DNA from: CAYMUR01 sp964393615
GTDB lineage: Bacteria > Planctomycetota > Planctomycetia > Pirellulales > Pirellulaceae
DNA length: 47,072 nt
Direction: 5' to 3'
NCBI GenBank assembly: GCA_964393615.1
Contig: CAYMUR010000032.1
Coordinates: forward strand, 1-47,072
The position numbers and the translations under genes are program-made. The notes beneath the pieces were generated by a model. The model searched no databases. It was given only the letters and a program-made list of their open reading frames with translations, and was not told the DNA's origin. Shown here in pieces: positions 17,045-25,003 of this stretch; the stretch's first letter is position 1; every line of letters begins with the position of its first letter.

Positions 17045-19069
17045 TCAGTGGTCGTGCTGTGGTAGGGTGGGAGGAGAAGACTGCAACCATGCCAAATTGA
17101 AGGTGTAATGCTGTGCGCTGGATATGAGGTGAATCAGGCCGTTCGGCGTTTGGCAGATCGACAGGTAACCCCGGGGCTCGGCCGTACTGTGGCTCATCAG
17201 GAAACGTAAGGTCCAGGCACCGCCAGTTAAATATTTGCCTGGCCCGTCATCTGAAATCAGCCGGCGAATGTCCCATGTCTTTCCTTCGTCGCCAGACAGG
17301 GCAGCAAACAATCCCCGTACGGGCCTTTGTTTTTCGCTCACATCGGTGATTTGGATTTCATGGGCGTAAGAGGCAAAAAATATCGGGCCTTCACGGAGGC
17401 GGAATAATGCCAGTCGTTGGCCGCTGGTGATGGGTGGGAAGGGAGACGCGTGCATGGTCCACGTTCTGCCGCGGTCAACAGAAATGCTGACGGGCATCTG
17501 GCCATTCACCGTGTGCTCGCGTGACAATGCCATCCAGCGGCCATCGGACAACTCAACGACGCCTGCGTGCAGTCCACGAATGGTCCCACCTGCATCCCGC
17601 CACGACTGTCCTTCATCGTCGCTCAGCCAGAGGCAGGTGTCAGTCCAAGGTACATCCATGGGCAACACGATGGTACCGTTGTGACTGCGAAACGCCGTTC
17701 CCACCGGACTGTTGCGTAAACAATATTCTGGCACGATTCGTCGGGCTTTTGACCAGGTGACGCCGTTGTCCGTGGAGGTTCGCATGACCGTTGTCACCAT
17801 GTCCGCACCGGGTCCAAATGACAGCGAGGAAAAATGGTAGATTGTCTTGTTGCCATCGAACCACAGGCCAGGTGCATGATCGTTGCGATCAGGTGCGTCC
17901 CAAAAAGGTGAGGCGGGTTCCCACTCATCGGCTCCCTTTCTCAAGCGACTGATGAGCTGACATAACTCGCGGCCAACTTCGTTGATACAACTGTACCAGA
18001 CAGCCAACAAGTCGCCGTTTGGACAAGCGACGATAGCTGGTACGTGATTGTGTACCGAAAATCGGGGTCCGTAGGAGTCAGAAGGTACGTGGACGAAACG
18101 GCGCGGACCTCGGAAGTAAGGGAGTTTGGAATCAGGTCCGTCGGTAATATCGGCTGGAACTTGTTGGGAAACATGACGCTGGTAAAGTTCTGGGCCTGGT
18201 ACGGGCAATGGCTCTGATTGTGGTAACGTGCCGGCAACGATGCGGAAACCGATCAGCCAGTTTTTTTCGTCGGGGAGTGCTCCGCTACGATTGGCAGATC
18301 GCAGGTAGAAGAGCTCCGTCGAATGGCTTCCTCCCCGCGTGACACGGAAGTTTCCATCGACGCGTCCCAAGGGATCGATCAGGTCGGCCAGTTCATAAGG
18401 TCCATACCAGTCATGGCACCATTCCTCGACATTGCCGTGCATGTCGTGCATTCCCCAAGGATTAACAGGAGTTTTGCCGGTCTCTAAAGAGCCGACGTCT
18501 TTGGCGGACGGCATGATACGATCACGGTCGGGGCCAACGTTTTTCTGAAAACTGTCGGGTAGCGTAATGCCCGTGAAAAATGGTCCGTCTGTTCCGGCAC
18601 GGCAAACATACTCCCATTCGGCTTCTGTTGGCAGGCGGTAATTCCTGCCTTCCTTTTTTGAAAGCCAGCGTGTGAATGCAACGGCCTCGTGCCAACTCAC
18701 AAAAACGACCGCTTCGTCGTCTTTGACTGCGAAGCCAAACTTTCCCCGCAGGTTGCGATGGCTGGGGGCAAACGCCTCGAATTGGGCATTGGTGACTTCG
18801 GTGGTAGCCATGTGAAAAGATTTGGAGATGGTCACACGGTGATGCGGACGTTCATCAAAATCGCCGTCCCGATGGTGAGAGTTTCCCATTCGCAGTGAAT
18901 GTGGCAGGTTGACACGCGTCGAGCCCATGATAAATGTGCCTGCGGGAATGGATTGCATCTTCATCCCCAGCGAATTGGTAAAGCCGGTTTCCGCTGCTTC
19001 GAGCGGTGCAGTAACAACAAGTGTCATGGTGGCAGTGGCCAGCCGTAAAAACAGAGCGTTGGTTGACAT
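17045..19069 (-). CDS. SUMF1-sialidase fusion protein, exported
   Basis: 674 residues with an N-terminal signal peptide (MSTNALFLRLATATMTLVVT and onward) and GGAG seven bases before the ATG. Residues 30-280 are a SUMF1/FGE-like domain: NSLGMKMQSIPAGTFIMGS, LPTEAEWEYVCRAGT (146-160), GMHDMHGNVEEWCHDWYG (206-223), VTRGGSH and IGFRIV. The Cys pair that makes FGE catalytic is absent after RGGS (the sequence runs HSTELFYLRSANRSG), so it is unlikely to be a formylglycine-generating enzyme. Residues 320-674 form a sialidase-type propeller with Asp-boxes at about 432 (STDNGVTW), 483 (SDDEGQSW), 530 (SVDRGRTW) and 592 (SGDEGKTW). It stands alone on the minus strand, convergent with the lipoprotein operon. 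The SUMF1 part may act as a binding module. Confidence 0.85.
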   Translation of the reverse strand: MSTNALFLRLATATMTLVVTAPLEAAETGFTNSLGMKMQSIPAGTFIMGSTRVNLPHSLRMGNSHHRDGDFDERPHHRVTISKSFHMATTEVTNAQFEAFAPSHRNLRGKFGFAVKDDEAVVFVSWHEAVAFTRWLSKKEGRNYRLPTEAEWEYVCRAGTDGPFFTGITLPDSFQKNVGPDRDRIMPSAKDVGSLETGKTPVNPWGMHDMHGNVEEWCHDWYGPYELADLIDPLGRVDGNFRVTRGGSHSTELFYLRSANRSGALPDEKNWLIGFRIVAGTLPQSEPLPVPGPELYQRHVSQQVPADITDGPDSKLPYFRGPRRFVHVPSDSYGPRFSVHNHVPAIVACPNGDLLAVWYSCINEVGRELCQLISRLRKGADEWEPASPFWDAPDRNDHAPGLWFDGNKTIYHFSSLSFGPGADMVTTVMRTSTDNGVTWSKARRIVPEYCLRNSPVGTAFRSHNGTIVLPMDVPWTDTCLWLSDDEGQSWRDAGGTIRGLHAGVVELSDGRWMALSREHTVNGQMPVSISVDRGRTWTMHASPFPPITSGQRLALFRLREGPIFFASYAHEIQITDVSEKQRPVRGLFAALSGDEGKTWDIRRLISDDGPGKYLTGGAWTLRFLMSHSTAEPRGYLSICQTPNGLIHLISSAQHYTFNLAWLQSSPPTLPQHDH

Positions 19070-19592
19070 GTGAGAACTCCACTTCGGTGCAACAGGGTAG
19101 CTAGTATGTCGCTACCCATGGTTATGGAAACGGCTGAGGTAAATGCCGGGGTGAGCCGACCTTTTGCTGTTCGTGACTTGATGCGCACTTTACTAGATTT
19201 CTTTTACCATTGTCGCAAAAACCATGTCATGGCACCAAGGGCCCTAATACAACGTTCTGGTGAGAGTAAGATTCAGGTTGTTCGACACGGTGATGCGTAG
19301 GAAAATGTTTCCAGTGAAAGAGTGTTGGCAACGTGATGCGTCGTCACGGTGATTTCGCTTTTTCTGGCTGCCAGGTCCGCAGCAGTTCATCGCATTGACA
19401 GGAACGGTGAGTCGTTTAAACTTTGGGGCGGTGGCCATTCAATGGAAAAAGAACCAGTGATTCGTTTTGTGGACGGCCTGGCTGTTGGCACACCTGTCAT
19501 GTTTTTCTGTTTGCAGGTAGAGGGATGAACTGTTTCAGGTTGTTAGAAACAACCAATTCTTAATTGTCAGTACCTTATTGTTAAAGAATTTA
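19070..19592 (+). other. Divergent intergenic region with a candidate operator
   Basis: About 523 bp with no convincing gene. A perfect inverted repeat GGTTGTT-aga-AACAACC lies at 19538-19554, 38 bp before the SDR start, where a repressor could sit over the promoter. Nothing else stands out. Confidence 0.4.
19538..19554. promoter_or_regulatory. Inverted repeat, candidate operator for the SDR-cupin unit
   Basis: The arms are GGTTGTT and AACAACC with a 3-nt AGA loop, giving a perfect 7-bp dyad 38 bp upstream of the ATG at 19593. The size and position suit a dimeric regulator (LacI, GntR or TetR type). Alternatively it forms a small leader hairpin. Confidence 0.35.
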
Positions 19593-20348
19593 ATGCGACT
19601 TGATGGGAAAACAGCAATCGTGACGGGGGCAGCTTCGGGGATTGGTGCGGCAGTCGTTCGGACATTTGCCCGGGCCGGTGTCCGGGCGATCACGCTTGCT
19701 GATACCGAAGAGCAACAGGCGAAAAATCTGGCCACGGAGGTCTCCGCGGACTATGAATGCGAGTTGCTCGTGTCGAAAACCGATGTGAGTCAAAATGGCC
19801 AGGTAATACAGATGGTCGAGCAGACCATCGACCAGTTTGGCGAGATCAGTATTCTGGTTAACAATGCCGGCATCGCACCCGCCACCAGCTGGTCCGAAGT
19901 CAACGAAGACAATTGGCGACAGGTAATGGATGTCAATGTGCATGGAGCATTTTTATGCTTGTGGAACGTTGTTCCGTACATGCGAACTAAACAGTGGGGA
20001 CGTGTCGTGAATATTTCTTCGGTGGGGGCATTCAAAGGGAGTATTACGGCGCATCCGGCTTACGGGGTGAGCAAGGCGGGTGTTATTGCTTTGACAAAGT
20101 CGGCTGCCAAGGAATTTGCTGCCGACGGAATTCTTGTAAATGCGATTGCACCGGGAAGTATTGATACGCCACTTGCCAGGCAGAATTTTACGGAACAACA
20201 ACGTGACGCTTATCGAAAAGCAGCGGTCCTCAATCGCCATGGAACAGCGGCAGAAGTAGCGGATACCGTGTTGTTTTTGGCGTCAGAGCGGTCAACTTAT
20301 ATCACCGGAGCGACCCTGCATGTGAACGGCGGTTCGTTGCTCGTTTAG
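19593..20348 (+). CDS. Short-chain dehydrogenase/reductase (classical SDR)
   Basis: 251 residues from ATG 19593 (MRLDGKTAIVTG); a TTG at 19578 would add five residues. Classical SDR motifs are all present: TGAASGIG cofactor loop (11-18), NNAG (90-93), catalytic Ser about 142-143 (NISSVGAF), YGVSK with Y157 and K161, and the APGSIDTPL substrate-loop region. A D36 after the second strand (TLADTEE) suggests NAD rather than NADP preference. It catalyses NAD-dependent oxidation or reduction of an alcohol or sugar; the substrate is not known. It is followed 36 bp later by a cupin gene, likely the same transcript, and preceded by a candidate operator. Confidence 0.92.
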   Translation: MRLDGKTAIVTGAASGIGAAVVRTFARAGVRAITLADTEEQQAKNLATEVSADYECELLVSKTDVSQNGQVIQMVEQTIDQFGEISILVNNAGIAPATSWSEVNEDNWRQVMDVNVHGAFLCLWNVVPYMRTKQWGRVVNISSVGAFKGSITAHPAYGVSKAGVIALTKSAAKEFAADGILVNAIAPGSIDTPLARQNFTEQQRDAYRKAAVLNRHGTAAEVADTVLFLASERSTYITGATLHVNGGSLLV

Positions 20349-20384
20349 GTAGAACGTTACCATCCATCAGCAAAGAAAATTAAA

Positions 20385-20783
20385 ATGGCAAAACACGCGC
20401 ATTGTGTGATCGACCCGAAACGGGCACCGGTCTGGGAGGCTCCTGACGGATCACGAACCGTATCACCTTTAATTGGCCCCCAGGAATGTGATGCAAAGGA
20501 AATGGTGACCGGCCTGTGGGTTTTGCGGCCCGGCGAACAATCGGAACCTGATATTCATCCTGATGCGGCCGAAATTTACTATGTGGTGTGCGGACAGGGG
20601 CGACTGTTGCTCGACGATGAGGAATATACGGTGAGTCAAGGCATGACGATTTACATTGCAAGCGGTGTGGTGCACCAGACTTTCAATGATGGCGATGAAG
20701 ATCTGGGGTATTACTTTATTTTTGCACCGCCTCCGGGTGGTCCTCCTCGGCAGGAAACTGAAAACTGGAATCAAATACGGTGA
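20385..20783 (+). CDS. Small single-domain cupin protein
   Basis: 132 residues with no signal peptide. Cupin motif 1 is seen as D56-x-H58, E63 and G70 (EPDIHPDAAEIYYVVCGQG). Motif 2 is G86 through H97 (GMTIYIASGVVHQTFN). The His/Glu set suggests a bound metal ion. The C-terminus is Pro/Gly-rich (APPPGGPPRQ). Small cupins of this size are often sugar-isomerase-like or act on oxidised sugars. It lies directly behind the SDR gene and is probably co-transcribed, suggesting a shared pathway. Substrate and reaction are not identifiable. Confidence 0.85.
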   Translation: MAKHAHCVIDPKRAPVWEAPDGSRTVSPLIGPQECDAKEMVTGLWVLRPGEQSEPDIHPDAAEIYYVVCGQGRLLLDDEEYTVSQGMTIYIASGVVHQTFNDGDEDLGYYFIFAPPPGGPPRQETENWNQIR

Positions 20784-21278
20784 GCAGAGAAAGATGTCGT
20801 TGACAACCTGGGAGCTTGTTCCTGGAACAGGGACCACGTTTCCGGGACACGACAAATAAGGGCAGGTCGTGAAAAACAATCTGGCAGCGTGTCCAGTCAA
20901 CCACCGTTGGCCGGATTGCAGCACACGGTTGCCATCGGTTGAACGATTCAAGCAAGGCTGTGCAGGTTGAGATGGTTTCCGTAGAGGTTCGTTCGTCGTT
21001 TCATGAATACGTTTTTGGACTGGCGGCTGACTGTGGATGACGAGTGTGGTTGGTGAAAGGTCTTCACCGCTGTCAATGAGGCCAGAACAAGTGAAATCTT
21101 TCCGCAACACCAGAAGCGACAACTGGTGACGTTTTGACCGTGATCGCGGACGCTGAAACAAACAAGCAGCGATGCGAATGATCAGGCCGTTGTTCATGAC
21201 CCAAGCGATGGGGCGTTGCTGGGCGGGTATTATTGGTAGACTGCTGTTGGAATTAGCTTCAAGGGAAGGAGTGTCTGT
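20784..21278 (+). other. Intergenic region, possibly with a gene-fragment remnant
   Basis: About 495 bp between same-strand genes. A 21-codon frame at 20793 reads LTTWELVPGTGTTFPGHDK before its stop. It faintly resembles the start of a planctomycete protein type (WxxxPGTGT) but has no continuation. The rest shows no coding pattern. Confidence 0.3.
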
Positions 21279-22076
21279 ATGGTTTTGGTTTTATTGGTTG
21301 CGGCTACGCTGTCCGCAGGACCCACTTCAGAAGAAATAGAAATCCTAAAAACATTTCACGAAGAATTTATTGTGATTACTCCCGGTAGGGGGATTTATCC
21401 GAAGCATTTTGCCATGGGGCGCCGAGAGGGAGGCGATGACAACGAACGTCCTGTCCACGAGGTGTCCATCGACTATGACTTTCAGATTGCAAAAAACGAA
21501 GTCCCTCAGAATCTGTGGCAGGCTGTGATGGGTGATAATCCCAGCAAATGGAAGGGGCCCCGCAATTCTGTCGAAATGTTGTCGTTGGAGGATGCGGTGA
21601 CATTTTGCCAGCGGGCAACAGAACAGATGCGATCAGCTAGACTGATCGAGAAAGAAGCGCTGATTCGTCTTCCCTCTGAAGCGGAGTGGGAGTATGTAGC
21701 GCGGGCTGGCACGACAACGGTCTATTCGTTTGGTGAACAGGCGACCGATCTGGACGCTTACGGCTGGCACACCGGCAATGCCGCGGGAAATGATCCACCG
21801 GTGGGTGCCAAAAAGCCGAACGCATGGGGGTTGTACGATATTCACGGTTATCTTTGGGAATGGTGTACCGACTCGGCGCACCCCAATTATGAACAGGCTC
21901 CCACCAATGGTTCGTCATGGGAAAAGGGGGGTGACAAAACGAAATGTGTTGTGCGTGGCGGAAGCTGGAAAGATGGTGCCGACCGTTTGACGAGTAGTTT
22001 TCGCCTCGCGATACCGAGAGAAACTCGTGACGATGCGGTGGGTCTGCGCTGCGTACTAATTTCCCCGAAGAAATAG
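21279..22076 (+). CDS. SUMF1 / FGE-sulfatase-like domain protein
   Basis: 265 residues. GGAAGGAG lies just before the ATG, which makes the start secure. The N-terminus (MVLVLLVAATLSAGPT) looks like a short signal peptide. Single SUMF1 domain: HFAMGRREGGDDNERPVHEV, QNLWQAVMGDNPSKW, LPSEAEWEYVARAGT, WGLYDIHGYLWEWCTD, VVRGGSW and VGLRCV. The twin catalytic cysteines of true formylglycine-generating enzymes are not present after RGGSW, so it is probably a non-catalytic or otherwise diverged member (binding, or EgtB-like). It sits between the SDR-cupin pair and the amidase gene on the same strand, but with wide gaps that argue against a single transcript. Confidence 0.88.
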   Translation: MVLVLLVAATLSAGPTSEEIEILKTFHEEFIVITPGRGIYPKHFAMGRREGGDDNERPVHEVSIDYDFQIAKNEVPQNLWQAVMGDNPSKWKGPRNSVEMLSLEDAVTFCQRATEQMRSARLIEKEALIRLPSEAEWEYVARAGTTTVYSFGEQATDLDAYGWHTGNAAGNDPPVGAKKPNAWGLYDIHGYLWEWCTDSAHPNYEQAPTNGSSWEKGGDKTKCVVRGGSWKDGADRLTSSFRLAIPRETRDDAVGLRCVLISPKK

Positions 22077-22217
22077 CATGCACCGTAACCGCCGGGACGG
22101 AAAGATGGTGTTCCGTGACAACCCTATCGCGGCGATATATTGAGATGGGCAGAGTTCTGCGGGATGTAGGGGGTTGCTTTTGATACAAATGTCAACTTTG
22201 AAAGGTAGATCCTGGAG

Positions 22218-23630
22218 ATGTCCGATTCGTCCGAGATTGCATTTTTGCCAGCCCACGAATTGGCCAGCGCCATCGGCGCAGGCAGGCTGACTGCCGAATC
22301 GGTGGCAGAGGTATTTCTCCACCGCATCCAACGATTTCCTAGACTGCATGCTTTTACGGAGGTTTACACCGCAGATGTCATCGCTGCTGCCAAGGCAGCG
22401 GATCTCTCGATCCAATCCGGTCACCAAGTCGGCCAGTTGCAGGGAGTGCCTGTCGCTGTCAAGGACATTGTTGACATCGAGGGACGGATCACGACAGGCG
22501 GGTCCCTGTTATGGGTGAATCGCGTTTCACCTCAGACGGCGACGCTTGTGCGCCATATGATTGCCGCCGGGATGATCATTCTGGGTAAGACGCACACGGT
22601 TGAGTTTGCGATGGGAAGCTTTGGTACGAACCAGCACAGGGGCACCCCCTGGAATCCTTGGGACACCGAGCGCCATCGAATTCCGGGTGGGTCCAGCGGC
22701 GGTTCTGCAGTCAGCGTGGCAGCAGGTCTTGCCCCCTGGGCAATCGGTACCGATACGGGTGGTTCCGTCCGTATCCCCGCCGCTTTGTGTGGGTTGGTTG
22801 GGCTCAAGACCACCGTAGGACGCATTAGTTGTGAAGGGGTGCTGCCCCTTAGCACGACCTTAGACACGCCCGGACCGATTTGTCGAACGGTCTACGATGC
22901 CGCGATTTTGTATGACGTGTTGTGTGGACGAACCAGTGATCTCCAGCAGGCTGGTAATGGCCAGCAGCAACGACTGCAGGCTGGTGTGGCAGGTTTCAGA
23001 CTGGCTCGTGTGCCAGAAAACGAGCTGGAGTCCGTTGAACCAGCAGTGTTGGAGGCGTACAACGCATCACTGGATCTGCTTCATAAACTGGGCGCGACGC
23101 TGGTTGATATTTCCTTGCCTCACAGTTTTACCGAGCTAGGTGAGTTCGTCGGTCGGATTATTGGAGCCGAGGGCTATTCTTTCGTCGGTCATCTTGTTGA
23201 TGATGAGAGTTTACCGGTGGATGATGACGTGCGACCACGTATTCAAATCGGGCGTGACATGAGTGCCCAGGATTACCTGGCTGTGTTACGCGACCAGCAA
23301 TCCGCCCAGCGAGCGTTTCACACCGCGATGGAGGGTGTTGACGCCCTGCTCACGCCGACGTCGGAAACGACGGCACCGCTGGTCGATTCGGTGGATCAAT
23401 CGGGCTCGATGGCGCACTTTACGCGGCCTGTTAACCTGGTAGGTGGTTGTGCGCTTGCTGTGCCAAATGGGTTCACCGCAGGTGGCCTTCCCACATCGTT
23501 ACAAATAGCTTGCTGTGGTGGTGATGAGGAAATTGCGTTGCGCATTGGCGCTACATTGGAGCAGGCAACGGACTGGCACGACTCTCGACCCCCCGAATTC
23601 GATGAATCGATCGAGCAACGGCTTGAGTGA
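22218..23630 (+). CDS. Amidase-signature family amidohydrolase
   Basis: 470 residues, about the usual length. The Ser-cisSer-Lys triad is visible: K82 (VPVAVKDIVDIEG), cis-Ser S159 in PGGSSGGSA, and nucleophile S183 in GTDTGGSVRIPAA. The 24-residue spacing between the two serines matches GatA. It hydrolyses an amide bond in the cytoplasm. GatA itself is usually encoded with gatB or gatC, neither of which is here, so an accessory amidase (amide, carbamate or acylated amino compound) is more likely. The start at 22218 (MSDSSEIAFLPAHELASAI) gives the normal family N-terminus. Confidence 0.93.
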   Translation: MSDSSEIAFLPAHELASAIGAGRLTAESVAEVFLHRIQRFPRLHAFTEVYTADVIAAAKAADLSIQSGHQVGQLQGVPVAVKDIVDIEGRITTGGSLLWVNRVSPQTATLVRHMIAAGMIILGKTHTVEFAMGSFGTNQHRGTPWNPWDTERHRIPGGSSGGSAVSVAAGLAPWAIGTDTGGSVRIPAALCGLVGLKTTVGRISCEGVLPLSTTLDTPGPICRTVYDAAILYDVLCGRTSDLQQAGNGQQQRLQAGVAGFRLARVPENELESVEPAVLEAYNASLDLLHKLGATLVDISLPHSFTELGEFVGRIIGAEGYSFVGHLVDDESLPVDDDVRPRIQIGRDMSAQDYLAVLRDQQSAQRAFHTAMEGVDALLTPTSETTAPLVDSVDQSGSMAHFTRPVNLVGGCALAVPNGFTAGGLPTSLQIACCGGDEEIALRIGATLEQATDWHDSRPPEFDESIEQRLE

Positions 23631-23817
23631 CCGTTGGATCGTTACTATATTGACGGTCACGCATTCGATACCTTGGTGGACGCGGAGCGTCACCGGGGCG
23701 AATTTGGCATCCTACGATTGCAGGTTTATTCTTGATATTTTGAATACTACTAGTTTGCTGGTTTGGGCATATCCTGGGAGGCGTGTCGTTCACCTGTCGC
23801 GGACCGCCGCGGCTAGC

Positions 23818-23877
23818 AACGTTCCAGGTAACGTTCCAGGTAACGTTCCAGGTAACGTTCCAGGTAACGTTCCAGGT
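23818..23877 (+). repeat. Five perfect 12-bp tandem repeats
   Basis: The unit AACGTTCCAGGT occurs five times without a mismatch, ending 34 bp before the ATG of the SMP-30 gene. Each unit includes the palindrome AACGTT. The unit is a multiple of three, so the upstream frame stays open through it, but that part has no signal peptide and is not credible protein. Possible roles are an array of regulator-binding sites or a slippage-prone promoter element. Confidence 0.9.
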
Positions 23878-23911
23878 ATTGTCAGGCAAACGCGTCGAAG
23901 AGGTTTTGAGT

Positions 23912-24859
23912 ATGAGGTATTTATCTCTCGTCACCCTGACACTCGGATTGGCTTTCACAGGAGAGGGCCAGGCGAAGGGCCAACAATCGCTGGTTGCGCC
24001 AGGTGCCAAGGTGCAAAAACTGGCAGGTGGTATGAAGTTTACCGAAGGCCCTGTATGGCTACCCAGTGAGAAGAAGCTTGTCTTTTCGGATATACCGAAC
24101 AGCAATCTGATGCAGTGGAGTGAAGCGGAGGGACTGTCGGTCTACCGGAAAAGCGAAAAGGCGAACGGCAATATATTGGACCTGGAAGGTAGACTTGTCT
24201 CTTGTCAGCACGGCGCCCGGAACATCATACGGTTGGAGGCGGACGGAACGATTACCGTACTCGCCGCCAAGTTTCATGGCCAGCGTTTTAACTCACCGAA
24301 CGACGTAGCGGTTCGTTCCGACGGGACGTTGTGGTTTACCGATCCTCCCTGGGGTTTGTGGGGAACCAATCAGCAGGCGGAGATCCCCGGTCATTGGGTG
24401 TATAAGCTGCATCCCGAAACGGGGACGGTCGAAGTCATTGTCAAAGATCTTGCGATGCCCAACGGAATTGTTTTCTCTCCGGACGAGAATCGTTTGTATG
24501 TTGCCGACACCGGAGGCCACGAAAAACATCCTGACCCCAACTTTCGTGATTTGATGCCAGCGATTCATTGTTATGCAGTGAGTGATGCGGGCAGGATTGG
24601 CAAGAAGCAATTTCGCATTCCGCAAGGCAGTGACGGGATGGCCGTCGATATCCAAGGTAACCTGTACGCGACTTACGCTGGCAAAGTTTCTATTTACAGC
24701 GGCAACGGCAAGAAGTTGCAAGAGATCGATGTGCCCGAAGGACCAGCCAATGTTTGCTTTGGAGCGGATGAATTCAGGACGTTATTTATCACCGCTCGCA
24801 GCTCTCTGTACAGTATTCGTATGAACCAGCCTGGTGCCAAGCCTCGGGGGGTGGAGTGA
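23912..24859 (+). CDS. Exported SMP-30 / gluconolactonase-family protein
   Basis: 315 residues from ATG 23912. The frame is open back to 23783, but the signal peptide (MRYLSLVTLTLGLAFTGEGQ) fixes the start. Family metal and substrate positions are recognisable: E45 in FTEGPVW, N130 in NSPNDVAV, N184 in MPNGIVFSPDE and D241 in GSDGMAVD. This is a six-bladed propeller with a Ca/Zn-dependent lactonase fold; members hydrolyse sugar lactones such as gluconolactone. Being exported, it would act in the periplasm. A five-copy 12-bp tandem repeat lies just upstream. It is convergent with the alpha/alpha-barrel gene. Confidence 0.88.
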   Translation: MRYLSLVTLTLGLAFTGEGQAKGQQSLVAPGAKVQKLAGGMKFTEGPVWLPSEKKLVFSDIPNSNLMQWSEAEGLSVYRKSEKANGNILDLEGRLVSCQHGARNIIRLEADGTITVLAAKFHGQRFNSPNDVAVRSDGTLWFTDPPWGLWGTNQQAEIPGHWVYKLHPETGTVEVIVKDLAMPNGIVFSPDENRLYVADTGGHEKHPDPNFRDLMPAIHCYAVSDAGRIGKKQFRIPQGSDGMAVDIQGNLYATYAGKVSIYSGNGKKLQEIDVPEGPANVCFGADEFRTLFITARSSLYSIRMNQPGAKPRGVE

Positions 24860-25003
24860 CCACCGTTATGACCCAGGGTCGCAAAATGGTGTCGTGGAAG
24901 TGCCGTTCGTTAATACTGGTCGGCTACTGACCATTTCGATTGTAACGGGCTGATTGTAACGCTACGATCTTGGGAATCGTGACATGTGAACAGATGCTGT
25001 CCA

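Noticed and set aside
17045..19069. Reading the SUMF1 domain as an active sulfatase-maturing enzyme
   Set aside because: The catalytic cysteines after RGGS are absent and there is no sulfatase gene in the window.
20469..21197. Minus-strand open frame of 242 codons opposite the cupin gene
   Set aside because: It lies antisense to a clear cupin gene for half its length, has no motif or hydrophobic pattern, and shows unusual composition; it is a shadow frame.
22218..23630. Assignment of the amidase to GatA (tRNA amidotransferase)
   Set aside because: The catalytic triad fits the family, but no gatB or gatC is nearby, and the surroundings are accessory catabolic genes.
23818..23877. CRISPR-like appearance of the repeats
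   Set aside because: The 12-bp units are directly adjacent with no spacers, and no cas genes are present.
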